From: a beta proteobacterium AAP65 | GTDB taxonomy: Bacteria; Pseudomonadota; Gammaproteobacteria; Burkholderiales; Burkholderiaceae_C | Reading direction: 5' to 3' | NCBI GenBank assembly: GCA_001295865.1 | Contig: LJHW01000032.1 | Span: 1-62,071 of the forward strand | DNA length: 62,071 nucleotides | Shown: positions 25,371 to 34,510 of the stretch, piece after piece | Layout of the letters: each line of letters begins with the position of its first letter | How positions within the stretch are numbered: the first letter of the stretch is position 1 | Notes under the pieces: model-generated | Told to the model about the DNA's origin: nothing | Database searches by the model: none | What the model saw: only the letters and a program-made list of their open reading frames with translations | Translations under genes and position numbers: made by a program

Positions 25371-25769
25371 TCAGTTGAGCTGCCGCCGCAGCGCGCGGGC
25401 CACTTCGCGCTGCCACGGCAGCTGGTGCACCAGGCCGTTGAGATAGGGGGCTGCCTGCAGCGCGGTCAGCACCTCGCCTTCATCGCCGATGAAGCGCACA
25501 TTGCTCACCACCGACAGCGGGTCGGCCATGGCCACCACGCCGTGTGCGATCTCGATCCAGTCCCAGGCCATGCCGGCCTCGCCCTCGGCGCCATGCGCCA
25601 TCCACAGCGTCTGGCCCGAGAAGCAACCGGGCATGCTGCCCGTGGGCGTGATGTGGGTGCCAAGGTGGTGAAACCGCACAGGTTTGGGCTCGGTGGCCTG
25701 CCACAATAATGGTGGCCACGCGCTCAAGGCCCATGCCGTGGCCAAGGGGTGAACGTGCGAAGAAATCAT
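25371..25769 (-). CDS. Hypothetical protein, 132 aa
   Basis: Small protein with a weakly hydrophobic N-terminus (ATAWALSAWPPLLW) and a beta-rich centre (HHLGTHITPTGSMPG, WDWIEIAHGVVAMADPLSVVSNV). The last third (QAAPYLNGLVHQLPWQREVARALRRQLN) looks helical and conserved. I recognise no family. The ATG at 25769 is the best start; an ATG six codons upstream is possible. It is divergent from the LuxR-type gene and its promoter region is shared with it. Confidence 0.65.
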   Translation of the reverse strand: MISSHVHPLATAWALSAWPPLLWQATEPKPVRFHHLGTHITPTGSMPGCFSGQTLWMAHGAEGEAGMAWDWIEIAHGVVAMADPLSVVSNVRFIGDEGEVLTALQAAPYLNGLVHQLPWQREVARALRRQLN

Positions 25770-25821
25770 GTGTGCGGTGGGCTGCATGCACACATTCTTC
25801 GTTAGCGCCCGAGCGGCGAAC

Positions 25822-25841
25822 AGCTGTAAACCCTGTCAGGG
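25822..25841. promoter_or_regulatory. lux-box-like site upstream of the LuxR-type gene
   Basis: AGCTGTAAACCCTGTCAGGG, an incomplete dyad (CTG-N10-CAG) that agrees with the site before the peptide gene at 14 of 20 bases. It lies 61 bases before the regulator start and 52 bases before the divergent hypothetical gene, so it could serve autoregulation. Confidence 0.5.
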
Positions 25842-25902
25842 CCTGCCAGGGCGACGCCGCTGCAGCGCTTGGGGTCTGGTTTTTCGGCGGGCAAGGAGAG
25901 CG

Positions 25903-26616
25903 ATGCTCCCGGGTGGTTACTCAGCGGTGCTGCATGCCCGCAACCGTGATGAGTTCCGCGATGAAGTGGTGCGCTTCACGCAGCAGCTCGGGTTCGAGAC
26001 CGTCTCGGCGGTCACGATGATCGACCACGGGCGTGGCAAGTGCGATCTCATCATGGTGGACAACACCCCCACCAGCTACGCCCAGACCTACGGTGATGCT
26101 GCCAGCGGCAAACGCGACCCGGTGCTGCAGCACTGCCGCCGGCAGACCGTGCCCATCATCTGGAACCAGGACACCTACGTCGCACACGGCGTGGGCGATC
26201 TGTGGGAGCAGCAGGCGCAGTTCGGCTACCGCACCGGCATCGCCATGGCACTGCACCTGCCCGAGGGCAAACACTTCCTGCTCGGTGTCGACCGCGACCA
26301 GCCGCTGCCGGCCGACCCCTACGAGCTGCAGCGTGTGGTGGCCGACCTGCAGCTCTTCGCCGTGCACGCACAAGAGGCCGCCATGCGCCTGCTGCTGCCG
26401 GTGGCCCTGCAGCCCGAGCGGCCCGCGCTCACGCCGCGCGAGCTCGAGGCGCTGCGCTGGACGATGGATGGCAAGACCGCCTGGGAGGTGGGCGCGGTGC
26501 TGGGCATCAGCGAGCGCACGGCGGTGCTGCATATCAACAACGCCATGCACAAGCTGCAGTGCGTGAACAAGCACCAGGCGGTGCTCAAGGCGCTGCGGCT
26601 GGGCCTGATCGATTGA
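25903..26616 (+). CDS. LuxR family regulator with autoinducer-binding domain
   Basis: 237-residue regulator: an autoinducer-binding domain at about residues 15-155 and a LuxR/GerE helix-turn-helix at about 170-232 (LTPRELEALRW, ISERTAVLHINNAMHKL). The ligand-pocket residues numbered as in TraR are Asp70-Pro71 (here D72-P73) and Trp85 (W87), with correct spacing; Tyr61 is kept as Y63, but Trp57 is replaced by Y59. No luxI gene is present, so it is a LuxR solo in this window. ATG 25903 has AAGGAGAG upstream. The gene precedes the double-glycine peptide cassette and probably controls it. Confidence 0.92.
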   Translation: MLPGGYSAVLHARNRDEFRDEVVRFTQQLGFETVSAVTMIDHGRGKCDLIMVDNTPTSYAQTYGDAASGKRDPVLQHCRRQTVPIIWNQDTYVAHGVGDLWEQQAQFGYRTGIAMALHLPEGKHFLLGVDRDQPLPADPYELQRVVADLQLFAVHAQEAAMRLLLPVALQPERPALTPRELEALRWTMDGKTAWEVGAVLGISERTAVLHINNAMHKLQCVNKHQAVLKALRLGLID

Positions 26617-26678
26617 GCCTCTCGATGGGTGGCACCCTGCCAGCCTGGGGACCTTGATCCCACGATCATGGGCTTGCG

Positions 26679-26698
26679 ACCTGTAAGACCTGACAGTA
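26679..26698. promoter_or_regulatory. lux-box-like operator before the double-glycine peptide gene
   Basis: ACCTGTAAGACCTGACAGTA contains CTGT-N8-ACAG, the same half-sites and spacing as the classical lux box, and matches ACCTGTAGGATCGTACAGGT at 14 of 20 positions. It lies 75 bases before the peptide start codon. Confidence 0.65.
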
Positions 26699-26734
26699 GC
26701 CCGCGCGAAGGCCGGCTGCTCCAATGCTGCCAAG

Positions 26735-26750
26735 CGTGCGAATTCGCACG
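26735..26750. promoter_or_regulatory. Perfect 16-base palindrome in the peptide promoter/leader
   Basis: CGTGCGAATTCGCACG, fully self-complementary, located between the lux-box-like site and the peptide start. It may be a second operator or an RNA hairpin in the leader. Confidence 0.45.
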
Positions 26751-26773
26751 ATTCATCAGCCGGAGCCCACGCC

Positions 26774-26986
26774 ATGCAAGCCCTCAAGAACCTGTTCGCC
26801 CGCCCCGAAGTTCAAGCCGCTGCTGCGTCCGTCGGCGCAGCGGAGGCCGCGCCTTCGCAACCCACCGAACTCACGCCCGAAGCGCTGGCATTGGTGGGCG
26901 GTGGCCTGCCGCGCGTGGGGGGGCTGGGTGGTTCGTCGGCGGCGCTGCCGTCGGCCGATGCCACCGCGCTGCCCAGCGCCAGCTGA
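26774..26986 (+). CDS. Double-glycine leader peptide (bacteriocin- or signal-like)
   Basis: 70-residue peptide. Residues 1-43 form a leader that ends in ELTPEALALVGG, matching the LxxEEL..V.GG processing motif cut by C39 peptidases; the exact cut would be after Gly43. The remaining 27 residues are rich in Gly, Ala, Ser and Pro, start GLPRVGGLGG and contain no cysteine, so a lanthipeptide or disulfide type is unlikely. GGAG lies eight bases before the ATG. The gene is directly followed by a strong terminator and then by genes for an HlyD adaptor and C39 exporter. Function as antibacterial or signalling peptide is not decided by the sequence. Confidence 0.82.
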   Translation: MQALKNLFARPEVQAAAASVGAAEAAPSQPTELTPEALALVGGGLPRVGGLGGSSAALPSADATALPSAS

Positions 26987-27049
26987 GCGACCTGCTGCCC
27001 GTCTTTGGTCCCATCTCAAAGCCCATCCCTCGGGGATTGAGGTGTTTGT

Positions 27050-27075
27050 GGGCCGGCGCTGCCGGCCCCTTTTTT
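27050..27075 (+). terminator. Terminator between the peptide and exporter genes
   Basis: Perfect 8-base stem GGGCCGGC/GCCGGCCC with loop GCT, followed by C and six T residues. The HlyD start codon follows one base after the T-tract. It should limit read-through so that the peptide is made in excess over its exporter. Confidence 0.85.
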
Positions 27076-27076
27076 C

Positions 27077-28324
27077 ATGGCTGAGCCGCGCCCCCTGTTC
27101 AGGCCCGAAGCGGTGGAGGCCCAGCGGCTGCAATGGCTGGGCGGGGTGCAGCTCGTGCGCCCGCCTTCGCTGGCGTGGATCACCGCCGGCGTTTTGTGCG
27201 TGGCGCTGGCGCTGGGCGCATTCCTGTTCTTCGCGCAGTACACCCGCAAGGCCACCAGCGCCGGCGTGGTGGTGCCCGATCGCGGCCTGATACGCCTGGT
27301 GCCGGCCGTGGCCGGCTCGGTGCTGGAGCGGCGCGTGATCGAGGGGCAGGCGGTGCGCGCCGGCGACGTGCTCTTCGTGCTGGCGCTGGAGCGGCCCTTG
27401 CTCTCAGCCGATGCCCAGGCGGCCGTGCGCCGCAGCCTGGATGAACGCCGCCGCAGCCTGGCCGATGCCGCCACCGCCCAGCAGGCTTTGGCCGGCACGC
27501 AGCGCGCCGCGCTCGACCGCCGGCTGGCGGCGATGGAGGGCGAGCTCGCCCAGCTCGACCTGGAGGCCGGCCTGCAGCAGCAGCGCCTGGCCATGGCCGA
27601 GCAGAACCTGGCGCGGCTGCAATCCTTGCAGGCCGACCAATTCATCTCGGCCGCGCAGACACAAGCCAAGTCGGAAGAAGTGCTCGCGCTGAAGGCCGCG
27701 GCCCAGGGCCTGCAGCGCCAGCGCGCCGCCTTGCTGCGCGAACGTGCCGAGCTCGATGGCGAGCGGCGCGCCTTGCCGCTGCTGGCCGGTGCTGCCTTGG
27801 GCAGCCTGGAGCGCGATCTGGCCCAGGCCGACCGCGACGCCGCCGAGCAGAATGCCGAGCAGCGCCTGGTGGTGCGCGCGCCGCAGAGCGGCACGGTCAG
27901 CACCTTGCTGGCCGAGCCGGGCCAGAGTGTCTCGCCCGCCTCGGCACTGGCCACGCTGGTGCCCGAAGGTGCGGTGCTGCAGGCGCAGCTGTTTGCGCCT
28001 TCCAGCGCCATCGGCTTCGTGCAGCCGGGGCAGGCGGTGCGGCTGCGCTTCGAAGCCTTTCCGTACCAGAAGTTCGGGCAGCAGCCGGCGCGGGTGCTGC
28101 AGGTCTCGCGCACGCCGCTGGCCGCCAGCGAATTGGCGGCGCTGGCGCTGCCCGCGGTGGGGGCGGGCGGTGAGCCGCTGTTCCGCATCACCGTTGCTTT
28201 TGAAGGGCCGCCTGTGGCGCCGCTGAGTGCCGGCATGCGGCTGCAAGCCGACGTGCAGCTGGAAAAGCGGCGGCTGATCGAATGGTTGTTCGAGCCGCTG
28301 CTCGGCCTGAAAGGGCGGCTGTGA
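27077..28324 (+). CDS. HlyD family secretion adaptor
   Basis: 415-residue membrane-fusion protein. A short cytoplasmic N-terminus (LFRPEAVEAQRLQWLGG) leads one membrane helix at about residues 34-56, then a lipoyl-like half (GVVVPDRGLIRLVPAVAGSVLERRVIEGQ), a long coiled-coil of about 150 residues (RRSLADAATAQQALAGTQRA onwards), the second lipoyl half (VVRAPQSGTVS) and a C-terminal beta-barrel. This layout is that of CvaA/HlyD adaptors of peptide exporters. The start codon has no Shine-Dalgarno because the terminator hairpin lies directly upstream. It overlaps the exporter gene by GTGA. Confidence 0.9.
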   Translation: MAEPRPLFRPEAVEAQRLQWLGGVQLVRPPSLAWITAGVLCVALALGAFLFFAQYTRKATSAGVVVPDRGLIRLVPAVAGSVLERRVIEGQAVRAGDVLFVLALERPLLSADAQAAVRRSLDERRRSLADAATAQQALAGTQRAALDRRLAAMEGELAQLDLEAGLQQQRLAMAEQNLARLQSLQADQFISAAQTQAKSEEVLALKAAAQGLQRQRAALLRERAELDGERRALPLLAGAALGSLERDLAQADRDAAEQNAEQRLVVRAPQSGTVSTLLAEPGQSVSPASALATLVPEGAVLQAQLFAPSSAIGFVQPGQAVRLRFEAFPYQKFGQQPARVLQVSRTPLAASELAALALPAVGAGGEPLFRITVAFEGPPVAPLSAGMRLQADVQLEKRRLIEWLFEPLLGLKGRL

Positions 28325-30426
28325 GCGGACAGGTGCCCGTGGTGCTGCAGTCGGAAGCCGCCGAGTGCGGCCTGGCTTGCCTGGCGATGGTGGCCGGCGC
28401 GCACGGCCTGGACACCGACCTGCCCACGCTGCGGCGGCGCTTTTCGCTTTCGCTGAAGGGCGTGACGCTGGCCGAGATGGTGCGCATGGCGCACGTGCTG
28501 CAGTTCAACACGCGCGCTCTGCGTGCCGAGCCGGCCGAGCTGGCGCAGGTGCAGCTGCCCTGCGTGCTGCACTGGGACCTGAACCACTTCGTCGTGCTGG
28601 TGGCGCTGCAGCGCGGCGAGGCCGTCATCCACGACCCGGCGCGCGGCCTGCTGCGCCTGAAGCTGGCCGAGTTGTCGAAGCACTTCAGCGGCGTGCTGCT
28701 GGAACTGCAGCCCGCCCCGGGCTTCCAGCCCGTGCGCCAGCGCCAGCACGTCAGCGTGCGCCAGCTGCTGGGGCCGGTGCGCGGGTTGAAGCGTTCGCTG
28801 GCGCAGATCTTCGCGCTGGCGCTGGCGCTGGAAGTGTTCGTGCTGCTGAGCCCGTTTTTCATGCAGTGGGTGGTGGACGGCGCGCTGGTCAGCGCCGACC
28901 GCGACCTCGTGCTGACCCTGGGCATCGGCTTCGGCCTGCTGGTGCTGGTGCAGGCGGCCACCGCCGCGGCGCGCAGCTGGGCGGTGCTGTCGCTGTCGGC
29001 CAGCCTGAACCTGCAGTGGCTGGTGAACGTGTTTGCGCACCTGCTGCGCTTGCCGGTGGCCTGGTTCGAGAAGCGCCATGCCGGCGACATCTGGTCGCGC
29101 TTCGGCGCTGTGCAGCACATCCAGCGCACGCTGACGACGAGCTTCATCGAAGCCGTGCTCGACGGCCTGCTGGTGCTGCTGACGCTGGTGATGATGCTGC
29201 TCTACAGCCCGCTGCTCACCGCTCTGGTGCTGGGCGCCGTGGCGGGTTATGGCCTGCTGCGCTGGGCTTTTTTCGGCCCGCTGCGGCGCGCCAGCGAAGA
29301 GGCGCTGGTGTTCGAGGCGCGGCAGAGCAGCCACTTTCTCGAATCCTTGCGCGGCGTGCTGGCCATCAAGCTCTTCAACGCGCAGGGCGAGCGGCAGTCG
29401 CGTTTCTCCAGCCTGGTGGTGGAGACCATGAACGCGCAACTCACGGTGCGCAAGCTGGAGCTGGTGTTCACGGTGCTGCACCGCCTGCTCTTCGGCCTGG
29501 AGCGTGTGGCCGTGGTGTGGCTGGGCGCGCTGCTGGTCATCGACCAGCGGCTGTCGCTGGGCATGCTTTTCGCGTTTGTGGCCTACAAAGAAACCTTCGC
29601 GGCCCGTGTGAGTGCGCTGGTGGACAAGGCGGTGGACCTGAAGATGCTGCGCCTGCAGGGCGAACGCCTGGCCGACATCGTGCTCACCGCGCCCGAGTTG
29701 GAGAGCGAGGCCGCCGAAACCCAGCGCCCGCTCGACGGCAGCCTGGAGCTGCGCGATCTGCGTTTTGCCTACGCCGATGGCGAGCCCGAGGTGCTGCGCG
29801 GCGTGAACCTGCGCATCGAGCCCGGCGAAAGCGTGGCCATCGTCGGGCCTTCAGGCTGCGGCAAGACCACCTTGCTCAAGCTGATGCTGGGCGTGCATGC
29901 GCCCACGGCCGGGCAGGTGCTGGTGGGCGGCGTGCCGCTGGGCCGCACCGGCCTGCACGTTTGGCGCGACCATGTGGGTGTGGTGATGCAGGACGAGCCG
30001 CTGTTCTCGGGCAGCCTGCTCGACAACATCAGCTTCTTCAGCCCCGAGCCCGATGCCGCCTGGGCGCAGGAGTGCGCGCGCTTGGCCTGCGTGCACGACG
30101 AGATCGCGGCCATGCCCATGGGTTACCACACACTCATCGGCGACATGGGCGTGGTGCTGTCGGGCGGCCAGAAGCAGCGCGTGCTGCTGGCGCGCGCGCT
30201 GTACAAGCGGCCGAAGATCCTGCTGCTGGACGAAGCCACCAGCTCGCTGGACGTGGAGCGCGAGCGCGCCGTCAACCACGCCATCCGCCACCTGGCCTTG
30301 ACGCGTGTGATCGTGGCGCACCGGCCCGAGACCATCCAGTCGGCCGGGCGTGTGGTGGCCCTGCACGAGGGCCGCGTGGCGCAAGACCTGCGCAGCGTGC
30401 CGGCCGCGGGCGCGCCCGCGGCCTGA
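28321..30426 (+). CDS. Peptidase-containing ABC exporter (C39 type)
   Basis: 701-residue exporter/maturase. The N-terminal C39 peptidase has Gln10, catalytic Cys16 (in EAAECGLACLA), His89 (LNHFVVL) and Asp105 (IHDPARG), so the protease is expected to be active and to cut double-glycine leaders. About six membrane helices follow (residues 160-430), then a nucleotide-binding domain with Walker A GPSGCGKTT, signature LSGGQKQR, Walker B ILLLDEATSSLD and H-loop VIVAHRPE. The GTG at 28321 overlaps the adaptor stop (GTGA) and puts the peptidase at the expected N-terminus. An outer-membrane TolC partner is not in the window. Confidence 0.94.
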   Translation: MSGQVPVVLQSEAAECGLACLAMVAGAHGLDTDLPTLRRRFSLSLKGVTLAEMVRMAHVLQFNTRALRAEPAELAQVQLPCVLHWDLNHFVVLVALQRGEAVIHDPARGLLRLKLAELSKHFSGVLLELQPAPGFQPVRQRQHVSVRQLLGPVRGLKRSLAQIFALALALEVFVLLSPFFMQWVVDGALVSADRDLVLTLGIGFGLLVLVQAATAAARSWAVLSLSASLNLQWLVNVFAHLLRLPVAWFEKRHAGDIWSRFGAVQHIQRTLTTSFIEAVLDGLLVLLTLVMMLLYSPLLTALVLGAVAGYGLLRWAFFGPLRRASEEALVFEARQSSHFLESLRGVLAIKLFNAQGERQSRFSSLVVETMNAQLTVRKLELVFTVLHRLLFGLERVAVVWLGALLVIDQRLSLGMLFAFVAYKETFAARVSALVDKAVDLKMLRLQGERLADIVLTAPELESEAAETQRPLDGSLELRDLRFAYADGEPEVLRGVNLRIEPGESVAIVGPSGCGKTTLLKLMLGVHAPTAGQVLVGGVPLGRTGLHVWRDHVGVVMQDEPLFSGSLLDNISFFSPEPDAAWAQECARLACVHDEIAAMPMGYHTLIGDMGVVLSGGQKQRVLLARALYKRPKILLLDEATSSLDVERERAVNHAIRHLALTRVIVAHRPETIQSAGRVVALHEGRVAQDLRSVPAAGAPAA

Positions 30427-30436
30427 AAGCCTGGCC

Positions 30437-30631
30437 TCAGCCCGACTTGCGCACGCGGAAGCCGAGCAGCGCGTACATCGGGCAGCGCGCCACCATGGCC
30501 GTCAGCAGCATCACCAGGCCCACAACCCAGGCCCAGCCGCCGACCTGGCCGCTGATCGCAAAGGCGATCAGGAACAGGCCCAGCAGGATGCGGAAGACGC
30601 GGTCGTAACCCGACATGTTCTTGGCCATCAT
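30437..30631 (-). CDS. DUF2892 membrane protein, 64 aa
   Basis: Tiny inner-membrane protein of the DUF2892/YgaP-like group: NMSGYDRVFRILLGLFLIAFAI and two hydrophobic segments ending at RCPMYALLGFRV. The C-terminal CP..LLG motif matches the family. Start 30631 is backed by GGAGA eight bases upstream. A second gene of the same family lies 148 bases upstream in the same direction, so the two are probably duplicates that diverged. Confidence 0.88.
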   Translation of the reverse strand: MMAKNMSGYDRVFRILLGLFLIAFAISGQVGGWAWVVGLVMLLTAMVARCPMYALLGFRVRKSG

Positions 30632-30779
30632 GGTGTGGTCTCCAGGGCAGTGTGTTTGTCGCCCGCGCTGGCAGCGGCGGGCCGGCTGAGGGATGAAGGA
30701 CGCGGGCGACCCAGACTGCCGGCGCCGCGCCTTCATTCTGCCGCCAGCCCAGAGCCCCGGGTTGGGGCCGGCCGAAAGC

Positions 30780-30974
30780 TCAGCTCTTTTTCATCGGGCA
30801 GGTGTTCATGCCCAGCAGCGGGTAGACGGGGCAGAAGCGAAACGCACCGGTGGCCAGCGGCACCAGGCCGAGCCAACCCCACAGGCCGATGGTGCCGGTG
30901 AGCGTGAGGGCGATCAGCACCAGGCCGACCGTGATGCGGAGGATGCGGTCGATGCCGCCAACGTTGCTGTTCAT
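30780..30974 (-). CDS. DUF2892 membrane protein, 64 aa (second copy)
   Basis: Second DUF2892 protein: NVGGIDRILRITVGLVLIALTL with two hydrophobic segments, and the family ending FCPVYPLLGMNTCPMKK. It shares length and layout with the downstream copy, but has an extra cysteine near the C-terminus. The ATG at 30974 has AGGAG upstream. It lies 141 bases downstream of the Crp/Fnr gene, with a perfect Crp-type site between them, and is the likely target of that regulator. Confidence 0.88.
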   Translation of the reverse strand: MNSNVGGIDRILRITVGLVLIALTLTGTIGLWGWLGLVPLATGAFRFCPVYPLLGMNTCPMKKS

Positions 30975-31045
30975 GAGGAGCTCCTGGGGGTTGTGCGGCA
31001 ACAGTGCCGATGTGCTGCACTGTGCGCCCGGGCGGCGCCGGGTTC

Positions 31046-31061
31046 TGTGACCTGGGTCACA
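31046..31061. promoter_or_regulatory. Perfect Crp/Fnr-type operator
   Basis: TGTGACCTGGGTCACA has both half-sites TGTGA and TCACA exactly, with six bases between. It lies 72 bases upstream of the second DUF2892 gene and right after the gene for a Crp/Fnr regulator. Confidence 0.75.
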
Positions 31062-31115
31062 TGGGGCTCATGTCACCCTACAGGCGGCTGTGCGGCCGTG
31101 CCCCCTGGGGCTGCG

Positions 31116-31793
31116 TCACACGCCGCGTTCACCCGCGGCCACCTGACGCAGCGCTGCGCCGTCCAGCACCTCGATGCGCTCACGCGACAGCCGCACCCAG
31201 CCCGCCCGTTCGAAGCGTGCGAGCAGGCGCGAGACGATCTCGCGCACGGTGCCCAGGTTGTCGGCCAGGGCCTGGTGGGTGGTGGCCAATGCCAGGCCGT
31301 GCCCTAGCAGGGCCTGCGCCAGGCGCTGGTCCAGACGCTGGAAGGCCACGGCTTCGGCCAAGGCCATGAGCTCGGCCAGTCGGTCGGCCAACACGCCGAA
31401 GACATGGCGGCGAAACACGGCCTGCTGGCACCAGCGATCGAGCCCCGCGGGTGAGAGCAGCACGAGCTCGGTGGCTTCCGTCGTCTGGCCGTGGGCGCTG
31501 AGCGCGCCCTGGCCGAAGAGGCAGGCCGTGGAAACGACACACACCTCGCCCGGCGTGACGCGGTAGAGCTCCAGCGTGCGGCCACCCGGTGAGCCGCGCG
31601 CCACGCGCACGCTGCCGGCCAGCAGCAGGGGGAAGCCCTGGCAGGCCGAGCCTTCGTCGAAGAGCAGGGTGCCGGCGGGTGCGTGCACGTGCAGGGCTTC
31701 GGTGTCCAGCACCGCCTGGCGCTCGGCTGCCGGCAGCTCGGCCAGCACGGGGTGCAGCTGCAGCAGGCGGCCTTGCAGGGCGGCATCGATCAT
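31116..31793 (-). CDS. Crp/Fnr family transcriptional regulator
   Basis: 225-residue regulator: a cyclic-nucleotide-type beta-roll at about residues 15-130 and a helix-turn-helix at about 160-210 ([28 protein letters not shown]). The recognition helix has RE..SR, combining the Arg/Glu pair used by Crp for TGTGA and the Ser/Arg of Fnr. Cysteines are present ([10 protein letters not shown]) but not in the Fnr N-terminal cluster, so oxygen sensing by a [4Fe-4S] centre is unlikely. Start 31793 overlaps the stop of the cysteine-cluster gene (ATGA). The regulator probably acts at the Crp-type site just downstream. Confidence 0.9.
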   Translation of the reverse strand: MIDAALQGRLLQLHPVLAELPAAERQAVLDTEALHVHAPAGTLLFDEGSACQGFPLLLAGSVRVARGSPGGRTLELYRVTPGEVCVVSTACLFGQGALSAHGQTTEATELVLLSPAGLDRWCQQAVFRRHVFGVLADRLAELMALAEAVAFQRLDQRLAQALLGHGLALATTHQALADNLGTVREIVSRLLARFERAGWVRLSRERIEVLDGAALRQVAAGERGV

Positions 31794-32065
31794 GGCGTGG
31801 CAGGGTGCGGTGTGGGTCGCGTCTGGGTTTCCAGGCGGTGCAGCCAGGCCATCGCGTGCTGGCGGTGGGGGCCGCACATCTCGGCGCTGGGCATCAAGGA
31901 GGCGCACACCGCAGGCCGGCTGGGCTGGCCGAAGAGGCGGCACCGCAGCTGCTCGTCCAGCTGCACGCAGGGCACGCCGGCCGGCTTGCCCCCGGGCATG
32001 CCGGGGATGGGCGAGGTGATCGAGGGCGCGGTGCAGCACGCGCCGCAGCCAGGGCGGCAGTCCAT
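31790..32065 (-). CDS. YkgJ-type cysteine cluster protein, 91 aa
   Basis: Small cytosolic protein with the zinc/iron-chelating cluster [11 protein letters not shown] at its start, followed by VPCVQL, LRCRLF and PAVCASLMP. This is the cysteine-cluster family that binds metal (YkgJ/PF03692). Start 32065 is chosen because the motif begins right there. It overlaps the Crp/Fnr gene and probably shares its transcript, so the metal-binding protein and regulator may work together. Metal identity is unknown. Confidence 0.9.
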   Translation of the reverse strand: MDCRPGCGACCTAPSITSPIPGMPGGKPAGVPCVQLDEQLRCRLFGQPSRPAVCASLMPSAEMCGPHRQHAMAWLHRLETQTRPTPHPATP

Positions 32066-32134
32066 GGGGGCGATGCTATCGCCGCCATCACCACAAGCCA
32101 TGCCGCTGCATCTGCCGGGCCGAGACAATACAAA

Positions 32135-32149
32135 CAAGAATCATTCTTG
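32135..32149. promoter_or_regulatory. Inverted repeat resembling a Fur box
   Basis: CAAGAATCATTCTTG is a perfect 7-1-7 repeat with the core AATCATT typical of iron-regulated Fur sites. It lies 14 bases before the DUF2061 start and 70 bases before the divergent cysteine-cluster gene. Confidence 0.4.
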
Positions 32150-32162
32150 ATGGAGTGCGGTG

Positions 32163-32408
32163 ATGGCCAAGTCAGCAACTTTCGGCGTGATGCACCTGGG
32201 CATCGCTTTCGGCGTGAGCTACGCGCTGACCGGCAGTGTGGCAATCGCGGGCGCCATCACGCTGGTGGAGCCGGTGGTGAACACCGTCGCGCACTACTTC
32301 TTCGACCGCTGGTGGGCCCGGCGCGCGTTGCGCCGGCAGGCCCAGGCTGCCGCACCCGCAGTGATGGGTGTCGCGCCGGGCGCGAATTCGGGCGCGCTGG
32401 TGGTCTAG
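32163..32408 (+). CDS. DUF2061 membrane protein, 81 aa
   Basis: Small membrane protein with the DUF2061 signature: [41 protein letters not shown]. Two hydrophobic segments and a charged C-terminus are visible. The family is of unknown role. The ATG at 32163 is preferred to the GTG at 32160 because GGAG at 32152 gives better spacing. Its promoter region contains a Fur-like inverted repeat. Confidence 0.85.
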   Translation: MAKSATFGVMHLGIAFGVSYALTGSVAIAGAITLVEPVVNTVAHYFFDRWWARRALRRQAQAAAPAVMGVAPGANSGALVV

Positions 32409-32446
32409 ACGCCTGGCGCCGCGGTGCGGTGCCGCCGGAAGCCTCG

Positions 32447-32452
32447 TAAAAT
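32447..32452 (+). promoter_or_regulatory. Candidate -10 element before mnmG
   Basis: TAAAAT about 70 bases before the mnmG start lies between AAGCCT (32439-32444) and AGGCTT (32456-32461), which could also form a hairpin. A matching -35 is not clear. Confidence 0.3.
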
Positions 32453-32520
32453 CAAAGGCTTGCGCGCGGTCTGGCCCGTCTTGGCCCGGCCGCGTTTTGG
32501 CTTTTCCAGAAGGCTTCTCC

Positions 32521-34506
<1,986 letters not shown>

Positions 34507-34510
34507 GCCC

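Noticed and set aside
25371..30426. luxI-type synthase for the LuxR regulator
   Set aside because: No frame in the region shows the acyl-homoserine-lactone synthase pattern; the regulator is called a solo within this window only.
28365..30608. 747-codon plus-strand frame over the C39 exporter in another frame
   Set aside because: Frame-shifted shadow of the exporter; Arg/Ala/Gly repeats only.
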